Below the pieces are notes generated by a model. That model was not told where the DNA came from, did not search any database, and was given only the letters and a program-made list of their open reading frames with translations. A stretch of DNA of 64,000 nucleotides, from NCBI GenBank assembly GCA_963730305.1, contig CAVSRB010000003.1, forward strand, positions 992,001 to 1,056,000, given 5' to 3'. Of the stretch, positions 34,415 through 42,796 are shown one piece after another; positions within the stretch are counted from its first letter, which is position 1, and the number at the start of each line of letters is the position of its first letter. A program made the position numbers and the translations under genes. This stretch comes from CAMYMQ01 sp963730305 (GTDB lineage Bacteria > Pseudomonadota > Alphaproteobacteria > Bin65).

Positions 34415-36740
34415 ATGAGCAAGATCATCGAGAAGGACATCCTGGTCGGCAAGCGCGTCCCCAAGATGGACGCGCCGGACAAGGCCACCGGCCGGACGCG
34501 CTACGTCAACGACATGGTGCTGCCGCGGATGCTGGTGGCCAAGATCCTGCGCACCGACCGGGTCCACGCCAAGATCCTCAAGATCGACACGTCGAAGGCC
34601 AAGGCCCTGCCCGGCGTCCACGCCGTCATCACCGCCGAGGACACGCCCCAGTTCGGCATCGGCGTGCTCAAGGACAACCCGCCGCTCAAGAAGGACAAGG
34701 TCCGCTGCATCCGCGACGAGATCGCCGCGGTCGCCGCCGAGACCGAGGAAATCTGCGACGAGGCGCTGAGCCTGATCGAGGTCGAGTACGAGGACCTGCC
34801 CGCGGTGTTCGACTGCACCGAGGCTCTGGCCGAGGGCGCGCCGGTCATCCACGACGAGCGGCCCGACAACATCGCCCTGGCGTATGAATTCAGCCACGGC
34901 GACGTCGCCAAGGCGGAGGCCGAATCCGACCACGTCGTCGAGGGCGACTACAACGTCCATTACGTCACCCACTGCAACATGGGCGTGAGCTGCGCGGTCG
35001 CCGACGTCGACCTCGACGGCAAGGTCACGCTCTATTCGCAGACCCAGTATCCGTTCATCATGCGGATGGACATCGCCCCGTCGCTGGGCATCCACCCGGG
35101 CGACATCCGGATCATCCAGCCGCCCGTCGGCGGCGCCTTCGGCTCGAAGCTCGACGTCTACCCCTACGAGCCGATCTGCGTGTTCCTGGCCAAGAAGACG
35201 CGCCGGCCGGTCAAGCTGATCTTCTCGCGCTCGGAGGAGTTCATCGTCTCGCCGACCCGCCAGCCGGTCGAGTTCAAGATCCGCGCCGGCATGAAGGCCG
35301 ACGGCACGCTCACCTTCCGCCACATCGACACGCTGTTGAACAACGGCGGTTACACGTCATGGGGCGCGACCACGCCCTACGTGACGATGCGGACCTGCAC
35401 CTCCCACTACCGCGTGCCACACGTCGACTACCGGGCCCGGGCGGTCTACACCAACAACCCGTTCGCAGGCTCGTTCCGCGGCTACGGCAACGTCCAGGCG
35501 ACCTGGGCGATCGAGACCCACATGGACCGGATGGCCGAGGTCGCCGGGCTCGACCCGCTCGAGTTCCGGCTCAAGAACGCCAACGAGCCGGGCGACGTCA
35601 GCCCCGCAGGGCTCGAAGCTCAACAACATCGATCTGAAGGGCTGTCTGCAGGCCGCCGCCGACAAGTCCGATTTCGTCAAGAAGTGGGCTGAGTACAAGG
35701 ACGGCTGGGGCAAGCCCGGCCGCTACAAGAAGGGTATCGGCATCGCCGCTTCGCTGCACAACGCCGGCGGCGCCAAGATCCACAAGTCAGACGGCTGCGG
35801 CACGATCCTCAAGATGGACGACTACGCCCGCGTCACGGTGATCACCGGCGCGTCGGACATCGGCCAGGGCATCGACACGGTGATCGCCCAGCTGGTCGCC
35901 GAGGAGCTCGGCATCCCGGTCCGCGACGTCACCCTGGTGATGAACGATTCGGCGACCGGGCCGTGGGACGTGGGCGTGCACGCCAGCCGCACCACCTACA
36001 TCGCCGGCAACTCGGCCAAGCGCGCCGCGGTCAAGGCCAAGGAGCAGATCCTGCGCGGCGCGGCCAAGCAGGCCAACGTGCCGTGGGACCAGCTCGACCT
36101 GCGCGGCGGCCACGTCGTCCGGGCCGAGGACGGCGAGGCGATCATCCCGCTCGACCGGCTGCTGCGCCAGATGCACTTCGCCGGCCAGGACGCCGAGCTG
36201 GTCATGGTCACCGACTATTACGAGCCGCCGTCGGAGCCCGAGGACGAGAACCATATGGGCGACATGTCCGCCTCCTATTCGCACGCGGCGATGGTCGCCG
36301 AGGTGACCGTCGACACGTATACCGGCGAGGTCAAGGTCGACCAGATCTGGTGGGCCCAGGACGTCGGCAAGGTCATCAACCTGACCACGCTCGAGGGCCA
36401 GATCGAGGGCGGGATCGCGATGGGGCTGGGCTACGGCCTGTCGGAGAACCTCAAGATCGAGAACGGCGTCGTGAAGAACCCGTTCTTCCGGGACTATCAT
36501 GTCTTCACCGCGCCCGAGATGCCGCCGATCGACATGACCTTGATCGAGACCTTGGACGAGGAAGGCCCGGCCGGCGCCAAGGGCATCGCCGAGTTGCCGA
36601 CGATCGTGCCCGCGCCCGCCATCGGCAACGCCGTCTACAACGCGACCGGCGTGCGCATCCATCACCCGCCGCTGTCGCCGGAGACGGTCGCCCGCGCGCT
36701 CTACGACGCCGAGGCGAACCGGCCGCTCGCCGCCGAATAG
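34415..36740 (+). pseudogene. Molybdenum hydroxylase large (molybdopterin) subunit, single-base frameshift
   Basis: The catalytic subunit of a xanthine-dehydrogenase-family hydroxylase, about 774 residues once joined. Frame one runs from MSKIIEKDILVGKRVPKMDA through GGAFGSKLD and NPFAGSFRGYGN to NANEPGDV. The second frame resumes at GSKLNNIDLKGCLQAAA and ends with the catalytic Glu motif GAKGIAELPTI. The break is at the CCCC run 35602-35605: dropping one C gives VSPQGSKLNN and one uninterrupted protein. All cofactor motifs are intact, so a sequence error is more likely than decay. The active-site loop AGSFRG is not the AYxCSFR of true CO dehydrogenase. Confidence 0.88.
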
Positions 36741-36853
36741 CGGCCTGCTCGGAACGGCGGCGCGGGCGCCCTGCGAAGGCTGGCGCCCACGCCGCCGCCC
36801 GGCCTATTGTCGCCCTCGATAACGCGACAACAGCGATCGAGTAGGGAGGCATC

Positions 36854-37285
36854 GTGAAACGGATCACGTTGATCGGACTGGGCGCCGCCGCATTGCTGGT
36901 GGCCGGGCCGGCATGGGCGGCGGAAAGCCACGCGCCCAAGGGCAACGCCGAGAAGGGCAAGAAATATTTCGCCCAGTGCGGCGCGTGCCACACGATCAAG
37001 AAGGGGCGGAACCGCACCGGCCCGTCGCTGCACTGCATCGTCGGCCGCCCGGCGGCGACCGCGCCGCGCTACAGCTATTCCCGGAGCATGAAGGCGCTGG
37101 GCAAGACCGGTCTCAAGTGGACCGAGGAAAACCTGTTCGAATACCTCGAGAACCCGCGCGGCTTCCTGAAGAAAAAGCTGAAGACCAACTCCATCCACAA
37201 CAAGATGGTCAACCGGTTCAGGCGGAAGAAGTTCCGCCGCGACGTGATCGCCTACCTGAAGGCCGAGGCCTGCAAGGAGCCCTGA
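36854..37285 (+). CDS. Periplasmic class I cytochrome c
   Basis: A 143-residue exported cytochrome c. The signal peptide is MKRITLIGLGAAALLVAGPA with cleavage after WAA. The haem site is CGACH, and a likely axial Met lies in IHNKMVNRF. It is Lys- and Arg-rich. The GTG start follows GGGAGG. It is encoded 113 bases after the molybdenum hydroxylase large subunit in the same direction, so it may accept its electrons. A short inverted repeat (TTGTCGC at 36807, GCGACAA at 36824) sits in between. Confidence 0.9.
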   Translation: MKRITLIGLGAAALLVAGPAWAAESHAPKGNAEKGKKYFAQCGACHTIKKGRNRTGPSLHCIVGRPAATAPRYSYSRSMKALGKTGLKWTEENLFEYLENPRGFLKKKLKTNSIHNKMVNRFRRKKFRRDVIAYLKAEACKEP

Positions 37286-37294
37286 TCGGGCGCG

Positions 37295-37951
37295 TCAGGC
37301 CAGCGCGGTGTCGCCGACGAAGGGGTTGGTGCGACGCTCGTCGCCGAAGGTCGACAGCGGGCCGTGGCCGGGGATGAAGGTGACGTCCTCGCCCAGCGGC
37401 CACAGCCGCTCGCGGATCGAGCGGACCAGGGTGTCGTGGTCGCCGCGCGGCAGGTCCGACCGGCCGATCGACCCCTTGAACAGCACGTCGCCGACGATCG
37501 CCAGCTTGGCCTGGACGTGGTGGAACACGACGTGGCCGGGCGTGTGGCCCGGGCAGTGATAGACGTCGAACCGCGCCTCGCCGACCGTCACGGTGTCGCC
37601 CTGGTCGAGCCAGCGGCCGGGCTCGAAGGCGCGCGCCGCCGGGAAGCCGAACATGCTGCCCTGCCCCGGCAGGTCGTCGAGCCAGAATCGGTCCTCCGCC
37701 TGCGGCCCCTCGATCGGCACGTCGAGCGTCTCGGCCAGCTCGGCGACGCCGCCGGCATGGTCGATATGGCCGTGGGTGACCAGGATCTTCTCGACCGTCA
37801 CGCCGACCTCGTCGATCGCGCCCCGGATGCGGTCGAGGTCGCCGCCGGGATCGACCACCGCCGCCTGCTTGGTCTTGAGGCACCAGACGATCGAGCAGTT
37901 CTGCTGGAACGGGGTCACGGGAATGACGGCGGCGTTGATCTCGGGGTCCAT
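37295..37951 (-). CDS. MBL-fold metallohydrolase (glyoxalase II-like)
   Basis: A 218-residue metallo-beta-lactamase-fold hydrolase. Metal ligands are in VTHGHIDHAGG, then CPGHTPGH, VGDVLF and FIPGHGP, the complete two-metal set. Size and layout match YcbL/glyoxalase II-type enzymes that split thioesters such as S-lactoylglutathione. It converges on the cytochrome c gene. The N-terminal NCSIVWCLKTKQAAVVDPGG is typical of the subgroup. Confidence 0.88.
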   Translation of the reverse strand: MDPEINAAVIPVTPFQQNCSIVWCLKTKQAAVVDPGGDLDRIRGAIDEVGVTVEKILVTHGHIDHAGGVAELAETLDVPIEGPQAEDRFWLDDLPGQGSMFGFPAARAFEPGRWLDQGDTVTVGEARFDVYHCPGHTPGHVVFHHVQAKLAIVGDVLFKGSIGRSDLPRGDHDTLVRSIRERLWPLGEDVTFIPGHGPLSTFGDERRTNPFVGDTALA

Positions 37952-38008
37952 CGGCTCTCGCTGCGGTTCGGGTCGTCGGCAATCAGGTAGGCGCGCGCCG
38001 GCGCGGGC

Positions 38009-39088
38009 TCAATAGGCGATCGGCTCGATGTCGAGGAAGGGAAAGGCGCTGAGCGCCGACGGCGCATGGACCGGCGGCGCGGCGCAGACCTGGCTCCGGT
38101 CGAGCTCGGCGAAGCTGCGCGCGCCGAGCAGGCCGAGCGCCGTCCGCACCTCGATCTCCAGGATTTCGAGCACCCGCTCGACCCCGGCGGCGCCGGCCGC
38201 CGCCAGGCCATAGCCGTAGAGCCGCCCGATGCCGACCGCGTCGGCGCCCAGCGCGATCGCCTTGACCACGTCGGTGCCGCGCACGAAGCCGCCGTCGACG
38301 ACCACCGTCGCGCGGCCCGCCACCGCGTCGACCACTTCCGGCAGCACGTCGATCGCGCCGCGGCCGTGATCGAGCTGCCGTCCGCCGTGGTTGGAGACGT
38401 AGACGACGTCGACGCCGTGCTCGATGGCGAGGGTCGCGTCCTCGGCGGTGGCGATGCCCTTGATCGCCAGCGGCAGGCCGCAGTTGGCCTTGACCCAGTC
38501 GACCAGGTCCCAGGTCAGGCCGGCCTGGAAGTCCATGCCCGCGGCGGTGCGCCGGGCCGGCGGGGCGAAGCGCTTGATGATGTCCCGCTCGCGCCGGCTG
38601 TAGATCGCGGTGTCGACGGTCAGGCAGAAGGCCTCGTAGCCGTTGTCGACCGCCCGCCGGACGTAGTCCTCGACCACGCCCAGGTCGCCGCGGACGTAGA
38701 GCTGGTACATCTTGGGGTGCGCCGTGCCGGCCGCGACCGCTTCCAGCCCCGGCTGGGTGACCGAGCTCAGGATGCTCATCACGCCGAACGCCTCGGCCGC
38801 CTTCGCGGCGGCCAGCGCGCCGTCGGCGTGCAGCGCCTGGAGCGAGCCGATCGGCGCGAGCAGGACGGGCAGGCGCATGCGCTTGCCGAGGAAGGTCGCG
38901 GAACAGTCGATCTCGCGCACGTCGCGCAGCACACGCGGCCGGAAGCCCAGGCTGTCGAGCGCCAGCCGGTTGCGGCGCAGCGTGGTCTCGGTCTCGGTGC
39001 CGCCGACCAGATAGTCCCAGTCGCCGTCGGACAGCGCCCCGCGCGCCGCCTTGACGATCTCGTGCAGCGTCTCGAACCCGGTTGTCAT
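38009..39088 (-). CDS. FMN-dependent alpha-hydroxyacid dehydrogenase/oxidase
   Basis: A 359-residue TIM-barrel flavoenzyme of the lactate/glycolate/mandelate family. The catalytic His-Arg segment is YVSNHGGRQLDHGRGAIDVL, preceded by GLPLAIKGIATAEDA and followed by VVVDGGFVRGTDVVKAIALG. I start it at the ATG behind GGGGAACG; upstream in-frame codons add a basic, unlikely extension. The acceptor and exact substrate (lactate, glycolate or another 2-hydroxy acid) are open. It lies between an MBL hydrolase and the tandem repeat block. Confidence 0.88.
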   Translation of the reverse strand: MTTGFETLHEIVKAARGALSDGDWDYLVGGTETETTLRRNRLALDSLGFRPRVLRDVREIDCSATFLGKRMRLPVLLAPIGSLQALHADGALAAAKAAEAFGVMSILSSVTQPGLEAVAAGTAHPKMYQLYVRGDLGVVEDYVRRAVDNGYEAFCLTVDTAIYSRRERDIIKRFAPPARRTAAGMDFQAGLTWDLVDWVKANCGLPLAIKGIATAEDATLAIEHGVDVVYVSNHGGRQLDHGRGAIDVLPEVVDAVAGRATVVVDGGFVRGTDVVKAIALGADAVGIGRLYGYGLAAAGAAGVERVLEILEIEVRTALGLLGARSFAELDRSQVCAAPPVHAPSALSAFPFLDIEPIAY

Positions 39089-39196
39089 GCCCCGTTCCCC
39101 GCTCGTCCACTTGCCCCTTCGGCGGCCTGTACTAGCGGGATTCGCCCGCCGGTGCCACGCCCCACGCGCCACGAGGCGGTGCCGGACCGTGAGGTG

Positions 39197-39535
39197 ATGT
39201 CAGGTCGGGACGCCGCCGGGGCCGTCGGACGGTCAGGAAAAGTAAGGCGACCGCGCGGGGGACCGGGACGGGAATGTAAGGTTATGTCGGGTCGGAGCGC
39301 CGGTGCGGCCGTCGGACGGTCAGGAAAAGTAAGGCAGTGGCGCGGGCGATCGGTGCAGGACTGTAGGGTTGTGTCAGGTTGGGGCGCCGGCGCGGGCGTC
39401 GGACGGCCAGCAGAAGTAGGGTCGGGGTCGCGCGAGCCCGCGACCGGGCCCCCCGGATGTAAGGTTCTGTAAGGTCGGACCACGGGTGGCGCTCCTTCGG
39501 TCAGCAACGGTAAGGGGCGGGTCGCTGCTGGGATA
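39197..39535. repeat. Degenerate tandem repeat, 87-base unit, about four copies
   Basis: Units begin at 39197, 39284, 39371 and 39467 (periods 87, 87 and 96), each opening with a form of TGTCAGGTCGG. The first two copies share an identical core containing the odd palindrome CCGTCGGACGG and then CAGGAAAAGTAAGG. The third and fourth are diverged. It occupies most of the 608-base gap at 39089-39696 upstream of the hydroxyacid dehydrogenase. I see no convincing gene in that gap. Confidence 0.75.
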
Positions 39536-39696
39536 CGGTCGGCCCCGGTCGCGGGCAAGGCCCGCATATGGGCGCCGATAGGAAAAAATGCAAGAACCCG
39601 CTGCGGCGGCGTTAACCCAAAATTCGGTATTCAACGATAGCTTGTGGCGGATTGCCGGGCTCCGCGCCCGGCGCCACAGCAAGCGGATTGCGGACC

Positions 39697-40047
39697 ATGA
39701 AGCTTCGTAACCTTCGACCGTTTCCGGTCGCGGCGCCCGTGGCGGCGCTGGCGGCCTCGATCGCGGCGACGCCGGCCGAGGCCGCGGCCGGCTGCACCCA
39801 GGCGGCCCACGCCTATGCGACCCAGGAAATCAGCCTGATCGACCCGCTCAAGACGCTGCAGGGCTGCATCAAGGAGCGGCTCGACAAGGCCAAGGACAAG
39901 AACGTCGCCAAGCCGGAGAAGATCAACTGGCAGAACTGCCGGGCGATCGCGGCGCGCTATTCCCACGAGCCCGATGCGGTGACCACCCGGCAATTCGTCG
40001 AGCTGGGCGCCTGCGTCGACCGGACGATCAAGGACTTCCACAAGTAG
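39697..40047 (+). CDS. Small secreted cysteine-containing hypothetical protein
   Basis: A 116-residue exported protein with signal peptide MKLRNLRPFPVAAPVAALAA and cleavage near AEA. Four cysteines (GCTQ, QGCIK, QNCRA, GACVD) could form two disulphides in the periplasm. The mature part is mostly helical and charged. The ATG at 39697 is preferred because it begins the signal peptide; an upstream in-frame start would bury it. I do not recognise the family. It converges on the MscS gene. Confidence 0.6.
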   Translation: MKLRNLRPFPVAAPVAALAASIAATPAEAAAGCTQAAHAYATQEISLIDPLKTLQGCIKERLDKAKDKNVAKPEKINWQNCRAIAARYSHEPDAVTTRQFVELGACVDRTIKDFHK

Positions 40048-40081
40048 CAGACGAGCACAGGCAGGACGCCGGCGGGCCCGC

Positions 40082-41185
40082 CTACGGGCCGCCGTGCGAC
40101 GGGCCCCCGGGCCGGTCCGCCGCATCCTGGACGTCGGCCCGGATTCGCGGCAGGGCCTCCGGGTGTTCGGCCTGGAGCCAGCCGATCATCGCCTCGCGCA
40201 CCGCGCAACGCAGGTCCCAGGCGTCGGGCGAGGTGCGTGCGCTCATCAGGCCGCGGACCTCGATCGTCCGCTCCTTCGACTCGGTGACCTGAAGATTGCA
40301 GACGTCGCCGTCCCACAACGGCGAGGCCTTGACCAGCTCCTCCAGCTTGGCCCGCATCGCGTCGATCGGCACGGTGTAGTCGACGTGCCAGAAGACCGTG
40401 CCGATGATCGAGGCCGAGGTGCGGGTCCAGTTCTGGAACGGCTTCTCGATGAAGTAGCTGAGCGGCACGATCAGGCGGCGCCAGTCCCAGATCCGGATGA
40501 CGACGTAGGTCGTCGTGATCTCCTCGACCCAGCCCCACTCGCCCTCGATGATGACCGCGTCCTCGACGCGGATCGGCTGGGTCAGGGCGAGCTGTATTCC
40601 GGCCAGCAGGTTGGACAGCACCGGCCGGGCGGCGATGCCGAGGACGATGCCGGCAATGCCGGCGGACGCGAGCAGGCCGACCCCGATCCGCTGGACCGCC
40701 GGGACCGTCATCAGCATCGCGCCGAGCGTGACCAGGACGATGATCGCAATGCTGATCCGCCGCAGCACCTGGATCTGGGTGACCCGCCGGCGCGCTTCGA
40801 GATTGTCGGCGACGTCGATCCGGAAGCGGTTTCGCGCGGCGTCCGCCAGGACGTTGACCGCGGTGACCAGGAGCGAGCCGACCGCCGCGATCGACACCAT
40901 GCGAACGACGATGCCGACCCAGAAATCCGCCCGCGCGCCGAGCGGAACCGCGGGGATCAGGAAGATCAGCAGGATCGCGGCGATCGCGAAGCGCAGCGGC
41001 CACCGGAACCGCCTGGAGAGCTGGTCCCGCCGCCGCTCGTCGAGCTTGGCGACCGCCTGGCGCAGCACGACCCGCAGCAGCCGTTCGATCGCGTAGGTCG
41101 CCACCAGCGCACCGGCGACGATCACGGAGACGGTCAGCCAGTCGGGCCATTGCGCAAGGAACGTCGACACCGCATCCAGGGTCAT
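40082..41185 (-). CDS. MscS family mechanosensitive ion channel
   Basis: A 367-residue channel protein. Hydrophobic segments lie near residues 15-40, 65-85, 90-115 and 145-165. The pore helix and vestibule follow (LLASAGIAGIVLGIAARPVL, then PIRVEDAVIIEGEWGWVEEI) and FIEKPFQNWTR, the MscS signature region. It should release solutes under hypo-osmotic stress. It stands alone, leftward, 57 bases after the end of the fusion gene upstream. Confidence 0.9.
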   Translation of the reverse strand: MTLDAVSTFLAQWPDWLTVSVIVAGALVATYAIERLLRVVLRQAVAKLDERRRDQLSRRFRWPLRFAIAAILLIFLIPAVPLGARADFWVGIVVRMVSIAAVGSLLVTAVNVLADAARNRFRIDVADNLEARRRVTQIQVLRRISIAIIVLVTLGAMLMTVPAVQRIGVGLLASAGIAGIVLGIAARPVLSNLLAGIQLALTQPIRVEDAVIIEGEWGWVEEITTTYVVIRIWDWRRLIVPLSYFIEKPFQNWTRTSASIIGTVFWHVDYTVPIDAMRAKLEELVKASPLWDGDVCNLQVTESKERTIEVRGLMSARTSPDAWDLRCAVREAMIGWLQAEHPEALPRIRADVQDAADRPGGPSHGGP

Positions 41186-41242
41186 CGGTCTCCGCCTTCG
41201 GCCTGTCGGGGCGGCGCGGGAGCCACGAGTCCCGGGCCGGGT

Positions 41243-41956
41243 CTATTCGGGCAGGAAGGCCGCGAACTGTTTCTCGACCGCCTTGGCGTCGGCGGCCAGG
41301 CCCTGGGACACGCCCTGGGCCATCTCGCCCGGGTAGACGTCCTCCTGCCCCGCCTCGACCGCGTCGAGCGCGTCCTTGGCCACGACCGGCGGCTTGGTCT
41401 CGCCGCCGGGGGTCATGCGCGTGTCGACCGTGCCCGGCATGACGCCGACCACGAGCGTCCCCTGCGCCGCGAGCTGGGCGCGCACGCCCTGGGTCATCGA
41501 ATATTCCGCCGCCTTCGACGCCGCATAGGAGCCCAGCGCCGGCAGGTTCACCCGGCCGATGATCGAGAGCATGTTGACGATGCAACCGCCGCCGTTGGCC
41601 TTGAGCACCGGCGCGAAAGCCCGGATCATCGACAGGGTGCCGAGATAGTTGACCTCGATCTCGGCCCGGGCGTTGGACATGGCGTCCTCCGCGAACAGCG
41701 GCGCGTTGAAGTTCATGCCGGCGTTGTTGATCAAGAGCGTGACGTCGCCGCACTGCGCCGCCGCCGCCGCGACCTCGTCGGGCTTGGTCACGTCGAGCTT
41801 GATCGGCACCACCTTGTCGGACGCGGTCAGCGACGACGGGTCGCGCGCGGCGGCGTAGATCTTCTCGACCCCGCGCTCGAGCAGTTCGGCGACGAAGGCC
41901 TCGCCGATGCCGCGATTGGCGCCGGAGACCAGCGCGATGCTTCCCTTGATGTCCAT
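41243..41956 (-). CDS. Short-chain dehydrogenase/reductase part of the fusion, possible independent start
   Basis: A 237-residue classical SDR if translated from the internal ATG (MDIKGSIALVSGANRGIGEA). That ATG has AGGGGAGG about 8 bases upstream. The cofactor loop is SGANRGIGEAF, then LLINNAGMNF, a Ser near LSIIGRV and the catalytic pair YAASKAAEY. It is the last gene of the leftward importer operon. An NAD(P)-dependent alcohol/ketone step on the imported compound is plausible; the substrate is unknown. Confidence 0.7.
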   Translation of the reverse strand: MDIKGSIALVSGANRGIGEAFVAELLERGVEKIYAAARDPSSLTASDKVVPIKLDVTKPDEVAAAAAQCGDVTLLINNAGMNFNAPLFAEDAMSNARAEIEVNYLGTLSMIRAFAPVLKANGGGCIVNMLSIIGRVNLPALGSYAASKAAEYSMTQGVRAQLAAQGTLVVGVMPGTVDTRMTPGGETKPPVVAKDALDAVEAGQEDVYPGEMAQGVSQGLAADAKAVEKQFAAFLPE

Positions 41957-42796
41957 TCTGAGGTCCTCCCCTGTTTCCACGATCGATGCGGTCCGCAGCC
42001 AGTCCGGGTCGACGTCGGGCAGCGGGATGGCGTCGAGCAGCTTGCGCGTGTAGGCGTGCTGCGGCTCCGCGAAGATCTGGGCGCAGCTTCCCGATTCGAC
42101 CGCCTGGCCGTCAAGCATGACCATGACCCGGTCGCACACGGTGCGGATCACCGACAGGTCGTGGCTGATGAAGATCAGCGCCAGGCCCATGTCGGCGCGC
42201 AGGTCGCGCAGCAGCGCGAGGATCTGCGCCTGGCTGGAGACGTCGAGGCCGGAGACGATCTCGTCGGCGACCACCAGGGTCGGCTCCAGCGCGATCGCCC
42301 GGGCGATGCCGACCCGCTGGCGCTGGCCGCCCGACAGCTCGTGCGGGTAGCGGTCGGCGTGGGCGGCAGTCAGCGAGACCCGTTCGAGCAGCTCGTCGAC
42401 CCGGCGCCGCGCCTCGGCCGCGCCGCGCACCATGCCGTAGACGTGGAGCGGCTGGGCGACGATCTCGCGGATCGTCCGGCGCGGGTTCAACGACGACTGC
42501 GGGTCCTGGAAGATCATCTGGAAGCGCGGACGCAAGGGGCGCAGCGCTGGCTCGTCCAGGTTCGTGATATCCCGCTCGCCGAGCTTGATGCGCCCGCCGG
42601 TCGGCCGGTAGAGGCGGACCAGCGTGCGGCCGAGCGTGGTCTTGCCCGAGCCCGATTCGCCGACGATGCCCAGCGCCTCGCCCGGGAACACCGAGACGTC
42701 GACGCCCTTGAGGATATCGACCATCGGCGGCGGCCCGAACAGCGGCTTGCGGCTGTAGTCGGGCAGCGACAGGCGGAGGTTCTCGGCCTCAAGCAC
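41243..42796 (-). CDS. Peptide-type ABC ATPase fused in frame to a short-chain dehydrogenase
   Basis: One 517-residue open frame. Residues 1-280 are a complete DppF/OppF-type ATPase: Walker A GESGSGKTTLG, Q-loop FQDPQSSLNP, signature LSGGQRQRVGIARAI, Walker B VVADEIVSGLD, the usual HAYTRKLLDAIP tail. From residue 281 it continues as a complete short-chain dehydrogenase. No stop separates the two. The ATPase half belongs with the permeases and binding protein upstream; its gene overlaps the other ATPase gene by 8 bases. A ribosome site before the internal ATG suggests the dehydrogenase may also be made separately. The fused protein would be unusual. Confidence 0.8.
   Translation of the reverse strand: MLEAENLRLSLPDYSRKPLFGPPPMVDILKGVDVSVFPGEALGIVGESGSGKTTLGRTLVRLYRPTGGRIKLGERDITNLDEPALRPLRPRFQMIFQDPQSSLNPRRTIREIVAQPLHVYGMVRGAAEARRRVDELLERVSLTAAHADRYPHELSGGQRQRVGIARAIALEPTLVVADEIVSGLDVSSQAQILALLRDLRADMGLALIFISHDLSVIRTVCDRVMVMLDGQAVESGSCAQIFAEPQHAYTRKLLDAIPLPDVDPDWLRTASIVETGEDLRMDIKGSIALVSGANRGIGEAFVAELLERGVEKIYAAARDPSSLTASDKVVPIKLDVTKPDEVAAAAAQCGDVTLLINNAGMNFNAPLFAEDAMSNARAEIEVNYLGTLSMIRAFAPVLKANGGGCIVNMLSIIGRVNLPALGSYAASKAAEYSMTQGVRAQLAAQGTLVVGVMPGTVDTRMTPGGETKPPVVAKDALDAVEAGQEDVYPGEMAQGVSQGLAADAKAVEKQFAAFLPE

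Noticed and set aside
33057..36740. Carbon monoxide dehydrogenase (CoxMSL)
   Set aside because: Subunit layout matches, but the active-site loop reads AGSFRG and lacks the AYxCSFR motif of form I CO dehydrogenase, so only the general molybdenum hydroxylase family is claimed.
39197..39535. CRISPR array or insertion-sequence ends
   Set aside because: Units are directly adjacent and diverged, there are no unique spacers, no transposase and no target-site duplication.
39085..39567. A 160-codon reverse frame over the tandem repeats giving 29-residue peptide repeats
   Set aside because: The repeat period being a multiple of three keeps the frame open. The product is Pro/Arg/Thr-rich without a ribosome site, and it ends inside the 5' end of the hydroxyacid dehydrogenase gene.
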